A stretch of 38,574 bases of DNA from Actinomycetes bacterium (GTDB lineage: Bacteria; Actinomycetota; Acidimicrobiia; Acidimicrobiales; UBA8190). The notes under the pieces are model-generated. The model searched no databases. It saw only the letters and a program-made list of their open reading frames with translations, and was not told where the DNA came from. A program made the translations under genes and the position numbers. Shown one piece after another: positions 1-6,774 of this stretch. The stretch is from NCBI GenBank assembly GCA_021848085.1, contig JAJZNB010000214.1:1-38574 (forward strand). The letters run 5' to 3'. Positions within the stretch are counted from its first letter, which is position 1; each line of letters starts with the position of its first letter.

Positions 1-142
1 CATGGCCGCCACCCCCGACGGCCACGGCTACTGGCTGGTGGCCCAAGACGGCGGCATCTTCAGCTTCGGCGACGCCCAGTTCTACGGCTCGATGGGTGGC
101 AAGCCCCTCAACCAACCCGTCGTCGCCATGGCCTCGACCTGA
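1..142 (+). CDS. C-terminal fragment of a [15 protein letters not shown] repeat protein
   Basis: The window opens inside a gene whose last 46 codons are readable and end with TGA at 140-142. The peptide contains [20 protein letters not shown] followed by [18 protein letters not shown]. This is one unit of a roughly 35-residue repeat of the form WLVAxDGGIFxFGDAxFYGSxGGxxLNxPVVGMA, often found in tandem at the C-terminus of secreted or surface proteins of Acidimicrobiia and related actinobacteria. The enzyme or adhesion domain that would define a function lies upstream and is missing. The in-frame ATG at position 2 is most likely an internal methionine. I infer an extracellular, possibly beta-propeller-like protein; the substrate is unknown. 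Confidence 0.6.
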   Translation, partial: MAATPDGHGYWLVAQDGGIFSFGDAQFYGSMGGKPLNQPVVAMAST

Positions 143-241
143 GCGCGTCGGTCGCCGGGGCGGGGCGCCGGCTGGGCGTCCCGATGGCTCGGGCCGGCGT
201 CGGCCCACGACGGGGCCACCGAACCCGAGGGTGGCCGCCGA

Positions 242-247
242 TAGGAT
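242..247 (+). promoter_or_regulatory. -10 element (TAGGAT) for a leaderless start of the DUF948-like gene
   Basis: TAGGAT ends 9 nt before the ATG at 257, and there is no Shine-Dalgarno. The same hexamer sits 6 nt upstream of the merR gene at 36629. It belongs to the family of start-proximal -10 boxes described in the findings. Confidence 0.5.
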
Positions 248-256
248 GGCGCGCCG

Positions 257-634
257 ATGAACGCCGCCCACGTGGTGCTCCTGATCGGTGCGGCGGCCGT
301 GCTCGGCGCGGCGGCGGCGCTCGCCGTCGTGGCGCTCCGCCTCGGCCGCCGCACCCGCCAGCTGCAGCAGCTGGCCCAGCAGCTGCACCAGGAGCTGGTG
401 CCGCTGGCCCGCCAGGCCCGGTTGGCCGCCGACCAGGCCGCCACCGAGATGACCAGGGTGGGCGACATCCTCGGCTCGGCCGAAGCGGTGTCGGCCACCG
501 TCGACTCGGCCTCACGCCTGGCCTACCGGGCCTTCTCCAACCCGGTGGTGAAGGTGGTGGCCTACGGCAGTGGGGCCCGCGGCGCCCTGCGGCGACTGTT
601 CGGCCGACCCCTGCCGGAGGGGTCGCCACGATGA
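257..634 (+). CDS. DUF948-like single-pass membrane protein
   Basis: This is a 125-residue protein with one N-terminal membrane segment (about residues 5-28, VVLLIGAAAVLGAAAALAVV). A basic stop-transfer stretch and a helical, glutamine-rich segment (QLQQLAQQLHQEL) likely to form a coiled coil follow. The C-terminal third contains the ending FSNPVVKVVAYGSGARGALRRL that is typical of the actinobacterial DUF948 family. In actinobacteria such a gene commonly sits between alaS and ruvX together with a DUF6167 gene, and that order is preserved here downstream. The function is unknown. It is probably cytoplasmic-facing and anchored, possibly envelope-associated. The start is supported by the -10 box close upstream. 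Confidence 0.7.
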   Translation: MNAAHVVLLIGAAAVLGAAAALAVVALRLGRRTRQLQQLAQQLHQELVPLARQARLAADQAATEMTRVGDILGSAEAVSATVDSASRLAYRAFSNPVVKVVAYGSGARGALRRLFGRPLPEGSPR

Positions 635-650
635 GCCGGCTGAGGCAGCG

Positions 651-899
651 GTGATCCGCCGGGCGTTCTGGCTGTCGAGCGGGCTGGTGGTCGGCGCCGG
701 CGCCACCGTGTGGGCCCAGCGCCGGGTGCAGTCCGTCGCCCGGCGCCTGCAGCCCCGGCAGCTGGCGGCGGGCACCGCCGAGGGGGCGGGACGCTCGGCC
801 CGGCGTGCCGCCGGTCATCTGCGCAGCGCCGTCGACGCCGGCCGGCACCAGGCCCGCCGCCGCGAGGACGAGCTCCGCCGCCAGCTGGGCGGTCGGTGA
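651..899 (+). CDS. DUF6167-like small protein
   Basis: This 82-residue protein starts at a GTG, 16 nt after the preceding stop. The start MIRRAFWLSSGLVVGAGATVWAQRRV is a short hydrophobic segment followed by basic residues. It resembles the DUF6167 family, which has RRxFWxxxGxxxGxxxxxKV at its N-terminus and lies between DUF948 and ruvX in Streptomyces and relatives. The remainder is alanine- and arginine-rich and likely helical. Its stop overlaps the GTG of ruvX in a GTGA junction, which implies translational coupling. No catalytic motif is visible and the function is unknown. Confidence 0.6.
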   Translation: MIRRAFWLSSGLVVGAGATVWAQRRVQSVARRLQPRQLAAGTAEGAGRSARRAAGHLRSAVDAGRHQARRREDELRRQLGGR

Positions 900-1333
900 G
901 CGTGCGGGTGCTCGGCGTCGATCTCGGAGACCGCCGCATCGGGGTGGCCGTGTCGGACTCCGCGGGCCGACTGGCCCTGGCACGGGTCACCATCCCCCGG
1001 CGGGCCGGCTCCGACGACCATCGCCGCCAGCTGGTGGACCTGGCCCGCCAGGAAGGCGTCACCCACGTGGTGGTCGGGTTGCCGCTCGGGTTGGATGGCC
1101 GCGACGGGCCGGCGGCCCGGCAGGTGCGGGCCGAGGTGCAGGCCCTGACCCCGCTGCTGCAGGCCGCCGGGGCCGACGTGGAGCTGTGGGACGAGCGCTT
1201 CACCACCGTCAGCGCCCACCGCCACCTGCACCAGGCGGGGATGAGCGGCCGGCGGCGGCGTGCCGTGGTGGACCAGACGGCGGCCGCCGTTCTGCTGCAG
1301 GCGTGGCTCGACGCGGCGGCGGCCCGTGGCTGA
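896..1333 (+). CDS. ruvX: RuvX/YqgF family RNase H-fold nuclease
   Basis: This 145-residue protein has the YqgF/RuvX RNase H fold. Its N-terminus, VLGVDLGDRRIGVAVSD, carries the first catalytic aspartate. A central VVGLPLGLDGRDGP loop is followed by LWDERFTT, the conserved DER[FL]T motif, and by DQTAAAVLLQAWLD at the end with the last acidic position. Family members are implicated in 16S pre-rRNA 5' end processing (YqgF) and were once proposed as Holliday-junction resolvases. The GTG start overlaps the previous stop, and the gene's own end overlaps mltG, so it sits in a coupled operon. Length and motifs are normal for the family. Confidence 0.92.
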   Translation: MSVRVLGVDLGDRRIGVAVSDSAGRLALARVTIPRRAGSDDHRRQLVDLARQEGVTHVVVGLPLGLDGRDGPAARQVRAEVQALTPLLQAAGADVELWDERFTTVSAHRHLHQAGMSGRRRRAVVDQTAAAVLLQAWLDAAAARG

Positions 1334-2555
1334 CGGCGAACGGCACCGGTCGCCGATGGCCCCTCGGGCGGGGACCGAGGCGGTCGACGAACGGCCAGGC
1401 ACCGGCCCGGCCGGCACCGACGGCACGGCCGGGCCCGGCAGCGTGGGCCGGTTCGGTCCGGCTTCGTCTCCGGCCAGCCCAGCCGAACCGAGGCGGTCGG
1501 GGCGCCGCCGCGGCGGCCGCCGCCGGCGCCGGCTGCTGACCACGGCGGCAGTGGCGGCAGGGCTGGGGCTGTGCGCTCTCGGCGCCGGCATCGGCTGGTA
1601 CAAGTCGGCCGCCGGAGGCGGGCGGCCCGGGCCGGCCGTGGTGGTGTCGGTCCGCCCCGGCGCCTCCTTCGCCGCGGTGGCCGGGCTGCTGGCCCGCCAG
1701 CAGGTGGTCGGCTCGGCGCTCGCCTTCCGCCTCTACGCCTTCTTCCACGGCACCCCCACCGTCGAAGCCGGCGACTACCAGCTGCCCCGCCACGACAGCT
1801 TCGCGGCGGCGGCCGCCGTGCTGGGCGCGCCACCCAACGTCATCCCCCTGGTGGTGCAGCCCGGCATCACCATGAGCGAGCTGGCCGCCAAGGCGGCCAC
1901 CATCCCCGGCCACAGCCGCGGCAGCTTCCTGCAGGCGGCGGCGGCGGTGGCACCCAACTCACCGTTCGCACCGGCGGGGGAGACCAGCCTCGAGGGGCTG
2001 CTGGGCCTGGGCCGCTACCTGGTGCGTCCCGGCGAGACCGACCGCCAGGTCCTCACCGCCATGGAGCGCCGCTTCACCGCCGAGGCGCAGAACCTCGACC
2101 TGACCGGCGCCGCCGCCGCCTTGGGCATCACCCCCTACCAGGCCATCATCGTGGCGTCCATCGTCCAGAAGGAGGCGTTCACCTCCGGGGCCAGCTCGGC
2201 CGTGGGGATGGCCAACGCCCCCAAGGTGGCGCGGGTCATCTACAACCGGCTGGCGGCCGGGATGGCGCTGCAGATGGACTCCACCGTGCTGTACGCCGAG
2301 AACCGCGACGGGGGGCCGGTCAGCCGCCAGGACCTGTCGCTGGCCAGCCCGTACAACACCTACCGCACCCCCGGGCTCACCCCCACACCCATCTGCTTCC
2401 CCTCCACCCAGGCGCTGCAGGCGGCCCTGCACCCGGCCGCCGGCCCCTGGCTGTACTTCGTGCTGACCAGCGCCGACGGCGCCGAGACGTTCTCCTCCAC
2501 CTTGGCCCAGCAGCTGCAGGCCGAGGCGGTGGCCCGCCGCCGGGGGCTGCCATGA
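1326..2555 (+). CDS. mltG: Endolytic murein transglycosylase MltG (YceG-like)
   Basis: MltG cleaves nascent peptidoglycan strands at the outer face of the cytoplasmic membrane. The protein of about 409 residues begins with a long disordered Pro/Gly/Arg-rich cytoplasmic tail. One membrane helix follows (LLTTAAVAAGLGLCALGAGIGWY), then the YceG domain. The signature ASIVQKEAF contains the catalytic glutamate, with VARVIYNRL, MDSTVLYA and YNTYRTPGLTPTPIC downstream, all family hallmarks. The start chosen is GTG 1326, overlapping ruvX by 8 nt; ATG 1356 is an alternative. The stop overlaps the aroE start (ATGA). The gene order ruvX-mltG-aroE is conserved in actinobacteria. Confidence 0.9.
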   Translation: MADGERHRSPMAPRAGTEAVDERPGTGPAGTDGTAGPGSVGRFGPASSPASPAEPRRSGRRRGGRRRRRLLTTAAVAAGLGLCALGAGIGWYKSAAGGGRPGPAVVVSVRPGASFAAVAGLLARQQVVGSALAFRLYAFFHGTPTVEAGDYQLPRHDSFAAAAAVLGAPPNVIPLVVQPGITMSELAAKAATIPGHSRGSFLQAAAAVAPNSPFAPAGETSLEGLLGLGRYLVRPGETDRQVLTAMERRFTAEAQNLDLTGAAAALGITPYQAIIVASIVQKEAFTSGASSAVGMANAPKVARVIYNRLAAGMALQMDSTVLYAENRDGGPVSRQDLSLASPYNTYRTPGLTPTPICFPSTQALQAALHPAAGPWLYFVLTSADGAETFSSTLAQQLQAEAVARRRGLP

Positions 2556-3478
2556 CCAGCGGCGGTGCCGACCCGCAGCCGAGGGTCGAGATGAGCGGTG
2601 GACGGCGAGTGGGGCTGGACCGCTGCTCGCCGCGCTGGCCCACCGCGGCGTCGCCGGTGGTGGCCGTGATCGGCGACCCGGTCGCCCACTCGCTGTCGCC
2701 CCGCCTGCACCAGGCCGCCTTCGACGCCTGGGGCCTCGACTGGGTGTCGGTCGGGTTCTTGGTGCCGTCCGGCCAGGCCGCCGCCGCCGTGGCCGGCGTG
2801 CGGGCGCTGGGCCTGCGGGGGGTCTCGGTGACCATGCCTCACAAGGCGGCGGCCGCCGCCGCCGTCGACGTCCTGACACCGGTGGCCCGCCGCCTGCGCG
2901 CCGTCAACTGCATCATCCGTCGCCACGATCAGCTGGTCGGCGACTCGACCGACGGGGAGGGCTTCGTGCAGGCCCTGGCCAGCCAGGCCGGTTTCGACCC
3001 GGCCGGGCGGGTCTGCGCCGTGGTCGGCGCCGGCGGGGCGGCCCGTGCCGTCGTGCTGGCCCTGGCCGAGGCCGGCGCCCGGCGGGTGCTGGTCGTCAAC
3101 CGCACCCGGCGGCGGGCCGAGCAGGCCGCCGCCCTGGCCGGTCCGGCGGGGGAGGCAGCCGGCCCGGCGGCGGTCGCCGACGCCGAGCTGGTGGTCAACG
3201 CCACCCCGCTGGGGATGGCCTCCACCGGCCGGCAGCCGGCCGGCAGCCAGCCCGCCGATCAGCTGCCGGTGGCAGCCGACCGTCTCGGGTCGGGTCAGGT
3301 CGTCGCCGACCTGGTCTACCAGCCGGCCATCACCCCGCTGCTGGCCGCCGCCGGCCAGGCTGGCGCCATCACCGTCGGCGGGCTGGGCATGCTGGTGCAC
3401 CAGGCGGCGCTGGCCCTGACCTCCTGGACGGGCCAGCCCGCCCCGCTCGACGCCATGTGGGCGGCGGCGACCTCGTGA
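2552..3478 (+). CDS. aroE: Shikimate dehydrogenase AroE
   Basis: AroE reduces 3-dehydroshikimate to shikimate with NADPH in aromatic amino acid and chorismate synthesis. Visible motifs in order are VIGDPVAHSLSPRLH (substrate site), VTMPHK with the catalytic lysine, NCI...DSTDGEGF, the Rossmann loop VVGAGGAARAV, VVNRT, VVNATPLGM, and GGLGMLVHQAA near the C-terminus. The length of 308 residues includes an N-terminal extension of about 30 residues before the fold begins at ASPVVAVIGDP, so ATG 2591 is a possible alternative start. The ATG at 2552 overlaps the mltG stop. It is the last gene of the run that began with the DUF948-like gene. Chorismate is also the precursor used by menF further along. 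Confidence 0.92.
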   Translation: MTSGGADPQPRVEMSGGRRVGLDRCSPRWPTAASPVVAVIGDPVAHSLSPRLHQAAFDAWGLDWVSVGFLVPSGQAAAAVAGVRALGLRGVSVTMPHKAAAAAAVDVLTPVARRLRAVNCIIRRHDQLVGDSTDGEGFVQALASQAGFDPAGRVCAVVGAGGAARAVVLALAEAGARRVLVVNRTRRRAEQAAALAGPAGEAAGPAAVADAELVVNATPLGMASTGRQPAGSQPADQLPVAADRLGSGQVVADLVYQPAITPLLAAAGQAGAITVGGLGMLVHQAALALTSWTGQPAPLDAMWAAATS

Positions 3479-3507
3479 GGCGCTGCCGGAAACCGCGCCT
3501 CGACCGG

Positions 3508-3513
3508 TAGCCT
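3508..3513 (+). promoter_or_regulatory. Possible -10 element (TAGCCT) upstream of rodA
   Basis: TAGCCT lies 17 nt before the rodA ATG at 3531, in the 52-nt gap after aroE. The hexamer matches the start-proximal -10 pattern seen elsewhere in the window, but the distance would give a short leader rather than a leaderless mRNA. No convincing -35 was found. Confidence 0.3.
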
Positions 3514-3530
3514 GGGCGCCCGGTACCGCC

Positions 3531-4673
3531 ATGGTGAGCATCCCCTACGACCACCGGACCACCACGCGGCGCCCCCTGGGGCGGCTGCTGCTGCGCGTCG
3601 ACGCCGTCCTGTTGCTCACCACGCTGGCTCTGGCCGTGCTCGGCGTCATCATGGTCTACTCAGCCACCCGCGCCAAGCTGGCCCTGGCCGGCATCGACCC
3701 CCACTACTACCTGACCCGCCAAGCCGAGTTCGTGGTGCTGGGGATCATCGTCATGACGGTGTTCGCCATGCTCGACTACCGCTGGCTCGAGCACGCCAGC
3801 GGCGTGTTCTACGTGGGGATCGTCCTGGCCCTGCTGGCCATGTTCGCCATCGGCAAGACCCAGCTGGGAGCCACCCGCTGGATCAACGTGGGTCCGGTGC
3901 AGCTGCAGCCCTCGGCCTTCGGCACCCTGGTGCTGATCGTGGTGGTGGCCACCTTCTGCGCCCGGCGCAACGACAGCCTGGGCCGGCGCGACCTGGTCCG
4001 GGTGCTGCTCCTGGCCGCCGTGCCGATCCTGCTGGTGGTGAAGCAGCCCGACCTCGGCTCGGGCATCTTGATGATGGTGGTGCTCTTCGTGATGCTGGTG
4101 GTGGCCGGCATCTCCAACCGGCACCTGCTGGTGCTGGTGCTGCTGGCCGCGCTGAGCGCCTTCGCCATGATCCACTTCGGGCTGTTGAAGCACTACCAGC
4201 TGCAGCGGCTGACCAGCTTCCTCAACCAGAGTGCCAACACCACCGGCGGCTACAACCTGGCCCAGTCCAAGGCGGCCATCGGCTCGGGCGGCTTCTGGGG
4301 GGCGGGGCTGTTCCACGGCGCCCAGACCAACCTGGCCTACGTGCCGGCGCAGCAGACCGACTTCATCTTCTCGGCGGTGGGGGAGCAGCTCGGCTTCGTC
4401 GGCGCCGCCTCGGTCATCGGGCTGCTCGGGCTGCTGGCCTGGCGGCTGCTGCGGGCCGCCCAGCTGGCCCGTGACCCCTTCGGGCGGCTGCTCGCCACCG
4501 GCGCCTTCACCCTCATCGCCTTCAGCGCCTTCGAGAACGCCGCCATGACCATGGGGATCATGCCCATCGCCGGCATCCCCCTGCCGTTCCTCAGCTACGG
4601 CGGTTCGGCCACCATCTCCTTCTTCGCCGCCGTGGGGATCGCCATGTCGGTGCTGCTGCACCGGGACCGGTGA
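3531..4673 (+). CDS. rodA: SEDS peptidoglycan glycosyltransferase RodA
   Basis: This 380-residue polytopic membrane protein belongs to the SEDS family (RodA/FtsW/SpoVE), which polymerises lipid II into glycan strands alongside a class B penicillin-binding protein. The sequence begins with a short cytoplasmic N-terminus, then hydrophobic segments including LTTLALAVLGVIMVYSATR. Conserved stretches include VGPVQLQPSAFGTLVLIV, VVKQPDLGSGILMMVVLF, PAQQTDFIFSAVGEQLGF and LPFLSYGGSATISFFAAVGI. The aspartate in QQTDFIF is at the position known to be essential in RodA and FtsW. The compact N-terminus favours RodA over FtsW. No class B PBP is adjacent. The gene overlaps the downstream DUF151 gene by 4 nt. 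Confidence 0.88.
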   Translation: MVSIPYDHRTTTRRPLGRLLLRVDAVLLLTTLALAVLGVIMVYSATRAKLALAGIDPHYYLTRQAEFVVLGIIVMTVFAMLDYRWLEHASGVFYVGIVLALLAMFAIGKTQLGATRWINVGPVQLQPSAFGTLVLIVVVATFCARRNDSLGRRDLVRVLLLAAVPILLVVKQPDLGSGILMMVVLFVMLVVAGISNRHLLVLVLLAALSAFAMIHFGLLKHYQLQRLTSFLNQSANTTGGYNLAQSKAAIGSGGFWGAGLFHGAQTNLAYVPAQQTDFIFSAVGEQLGFVGAASVIGLLGLLAWRLLRAAQLARDPFGRLLATGAFTLIAFSAFENAAMTMGIMPIAGIPLPFLSYGGSATISFFAAVGIAMSVLLHRDR

Positions 4674-5254
4674 GCGACACCGCCCCGGGGGCGAGGTCCG
4701 CCGGCCGGCCAGCCCCAGCCGACACCGCCGCCCCGCCGGCCCCAGCCGACACCGCCGCCCCGCCGGCCCCAGCCGACACCGCCGCCCCGCCGGCCCCAGC
4801 CGACACCGCCGGGGAGCCGACACCGGGTGCCGTCTCCGACGACGAGCTCACCTGGCGTCTGGTGGGGCTGGTGGCGGTCCGGATGGATCTCCCCAGCCCC
4901 CATCCGGTGGTGGTGCTGCACGAGCAGTCGCGTCCGTGGCGCCAGCTCGAGATCCCCGTCGCCCTGGCCGACGGCACCGCCATCGCCGCCGCTTGGCGCA
5001 ACGAGGCCACCCCCCGGCCCCTCACCCATCAGGTCTGGCTCGAGACCCTGGTGCGCCACAACGTGCAGGTGGCCGCGGTGCGCATCACCGCCCGCCGTGG
5101 CGGGGTCTTCTTCGCCGAGCTCGACACCATGGGGCCCCGGGGGCGCCAGGTGGTGCCCTGTCGCCCCTCCGACGCCCTGGCCCTGGTGCTGCGGGCACGT
5201 CCGCCGGTGCCGGTGCTGGTGGCCGATTGGGTGTTCGCCCCGCCGCCGGGCTGA
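4670..5254 (+). CDS. Bifunctional nuclease-like (DUF151/BFN) domain protein with repeat N-terminus
   Basis: This 194-residue protein starts at the GTG in a GTGA overlap with rodA. Residues of about 10-60 are a low-complexity tail built from four copies of the nonapeptide PAPADTAAP. The rest matches the DUF151 bifunctional-nuclease domain: a hydrophobic strand PVVVLHEQ, EIPVALADGTAIAAAW, RPLTHQVWLETLVRHNV, VFFAELDTMG, and the family hallmark CRPSDALALVLRARPPVPVLVADWV. Members were first described in plants as having DNase and RNase activity; the bacterial role is poorly known. Co-transcription with rodA is likely. The stretch from 5255 to 5309, between this stop and the convergent SEDS gene, shows no clear terminator. 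Confidence 0.75.
   Translation: MSDTAPGARSAGRPAPADTAAPPAPADTAAPPAPADTAAPPAPADTAGEPTPGAVSDDELTWRLVGLVAVRMDLPSPHPVVVLHEQSRPWRQLEIPVALADGTAIAAAWRNEATPRPLTHQVWLETLVRHNVQVAAVRITARRGGVFFAELDTMGPRGRQVVPCRPSDALALVLRARPPVPVLVADWVFAPPPG
4709..4818 (+). repeat. 27-nt in-frame tandem repeat, about four copies
   Basis: Four near-identical 27-nt units, differing mainly in the first and last copies, encode the nonapeptide PAPADTAAP in the N-terminus of the DUF151 protein. The near identity at DNA level suggests recent expansion by slippage or unequal exchange. Confidence 0.85.
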
Positions 5255-5309
5255 CCTGGCCTGCCCGGATCGCGGGGGGCCGGACCCGTTGGCTCGCCGC
5301 CGCCCGCGG

Positions 5310-6692
5310 TCAGACCCGGGCCGGCTCTAGCGCCGTCGCCGTGGCGTGGGTCGACACCGCCGGTCGGCTCCCCTCGTCGGAGATCCGCATCAGCAGGGCG
5401 AGCAGGACGTAGTTGGCGACCAGCGACGACCCGCCGTAGGCGATGAACGGCAGCGCCACCCCGGTCAGCGGCAGGAGCCGGACGACCCCGGCCATGATGA
5501 AGAACGACTGCAGCCCGATGGTGACGGTGAGCCCTGCCGCCGTCAGCTTGGCGAACTCGGAGCGGGCTGTCTGGGCGATCCGCAGCCCGGCCCCCACCAG
5601 CAGTAGAAAGGCGAACACCACCAGGCTCGAACCGAGCAGCCCCCATTCGGTGCCGATGGCGGCGAAGATCAGGTCGCTGCCCACCAGCGGCATGTAGCCC
5701 ACCTGGCCGAAGCCGAGCCCGGTGCCGATGACCCCGCCGCTGCCCATGCCGTAGATGCCCTCCATCAGCTGCCCGGTGGCACTGGGGTGCAGCCATTGGG
5801 CGATGCGGGCGTCGACGTGGGCGAAGAGGATGGTGGCCACGTAGGCCCCCACGGCGAACAGCGCCAGGCCGAACAGGATGTAGCGGGCCCGGCCGGTGGC
5901 CAGCCACAGCTGGGCGATGAACAGCAGGAACAGCAGCAAGGTGAAGCCGACGTCGCGCTCGACGACCAGGATCAGCATGGCGAAGCCCCACGCCACCACG
6001 ATCGGCAAGATGGGCCGCGGGTCCATCACCAGCCGGTTGCCGAGGCGGATGGTGGGGATCGACAGCAGCTCGCGCTTCTCGGAGAAGTAGGAGGCGAAGA
6101 AGATCACCAGCAGCAGCTTGGCGATCTCCACCGGCTGGCCGCTGATCGGCCCCAGCTTCACGAACAGGCTCACCGACTGGCCGGTGCCGATGAAGATGCG
6201 GTCGCGCAGCCCCGGGATCAGCGGGGACAGCAGCAGGAACACGGCGGCCAGCAGCAGCAGGTAGCGGTAGCGGTCGAGGTCCCGCGAGCGCTTCACCACC
6301 ACCAGCGTCACCACGTACAGGGCCACGCCGACCGCCGTCCACGCCGCCTGCAGGTGCGGCGGGAAGGTCTTGGGCTGGTCGATGACGGCCAGCATCACGT
6401 AGCCCAGCCCGTTGAGCAGCGAGGCGATGGGGAGCAGCACCGGGTTGGCGTCGGGGACCAGGATCCGGTTGGCGATGTGGGCCACCCCCGACAGGCCCAG
6501 CACGATGACCAAGAACGGCACCAGGTTGGTCGGCACCTTGGAGCTGGTGCCGATGGAGGCCAGCGTGTAGGCGGCCGCCACGATCAGGCAGCTGAAGACC
6601 AGCAGGCCAAGCTCGGTCCGCCGGGCCGGCGTCGCCCGGCGCCGGCCGGCTGCGGTGGCCTCGGTGGGTCGCCTGGAGCGCAGGATCGGCAC
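5310..6692 (-). CDS. Second SEDS glycosyltransferase, actinobacterial long-form RodA/FtsW-like
   Basis: This protein of about 460 residues is a second SEDS-family polymerase. Its architecture matches the mycobacterial RodA (Rv0017c) type: an extra N-terminal set of membrane helices (LGLLVFSCLIVAAAYTLASI through LLPIASLLNGLGYVMLAVID) precedes the SEDS core. Core signatures are GPISGQPVEIAKLLLVIFFA, VERDVGFTLLLFLLFI, GMGSGGVIGTGLGFGQ, LVGSDLIFAAIGTEWGLLG with the conserved aspartate, and ALPFIAYGGSSLVANYVLLALL. The ORF is open back to 7178, but the upstream part lacks protein-like character and overlaps ppk. I chose GTG 6692 because a TAAAGT box lies 7 nt before it; ATG 6776 is an alternative. 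No PBP gene follows it in this window. Confidence 0.85.
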   Translation of the reverse strand: MPILRSRRPTEATAAGRRRATPARRTELGLLVFSCLIVAAAYTLASIGTSSKVPTNLVPFLVIVLGLSGVAHIANRILVPDANPVLLPIASLLNGLGYVMLAVIDQPKTFPPHLQAAWTAVGVALYVVTLVVVKRSRDLDRYRYLLLLAAVFLLLSPLIPGLRDRIFIGTGQSVSLFVKLGPISGQPVEIAKLLLVIFFASYFSEKRELLSIPTIRLGNRLVMDPRPILPIVVAWGFAMLILVVERDVGFTLLLFLLFIAQLWLATGRARYILFGLALFAVGAYVATILFAHVDARIAQWLHPSATGQLMEGIYGMGSGGVIGTGLGFGQVGYMPLVGSDLIFAAIGTEWGLLGSSLVVFAFLLLVGAGLRIAQTARSEFAKLTAAGLTVTIGLQSFFIMAGVVRLLPLTGVALPFIAYGGSSLVANYVLLALLMRISDEGSRPAVSTHATATALEPARV

Positions 6693-6699
6693 CGTCGGG

Positions 6700-6705
6700 A
6701 CTTTA
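6700..6705 (-). promoter_or_regulatory. -10 element (TAAAGT) for the second SEDS gene
   Basis: Reading the minus strand, TAAAGT ends 7 nt before the GTG at 6692, with no Shine-Dalgarno. It supports both the start choice and leaderless transcription. Confidence 0.45.
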
Positions 6706-6762
6706 CCTGCGTCACGCTGCGATCCTGCGGACGCGCCGGGCGCGGCCAGCGGTTGCCGCCGG

Positions 6763-6768
6763 TACCCT
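6763..6768 (+). promoter_or_regulatory. -10 element (TACCCT) for leaderless ppk
   Basis: TACCCT ends 6 nt before the ppk ATG at 6775, exactly the spacing expected if transcription begins at the start codon. No Shine-Dalgarno is present. Confidence 0.5.
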
Positions 6769-6774
6769 GGGTCC

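Noticed and set aside
108-983. Long minus-strand ORF of 291 codons opposite the DUF948 and DUF6167 genes
   Set aside because: Composition is Pro/Arg/Gly-rich shadow sequence typical of GC-rich antisense frames, with no domain, and the plus strand carries a conserved gene order.
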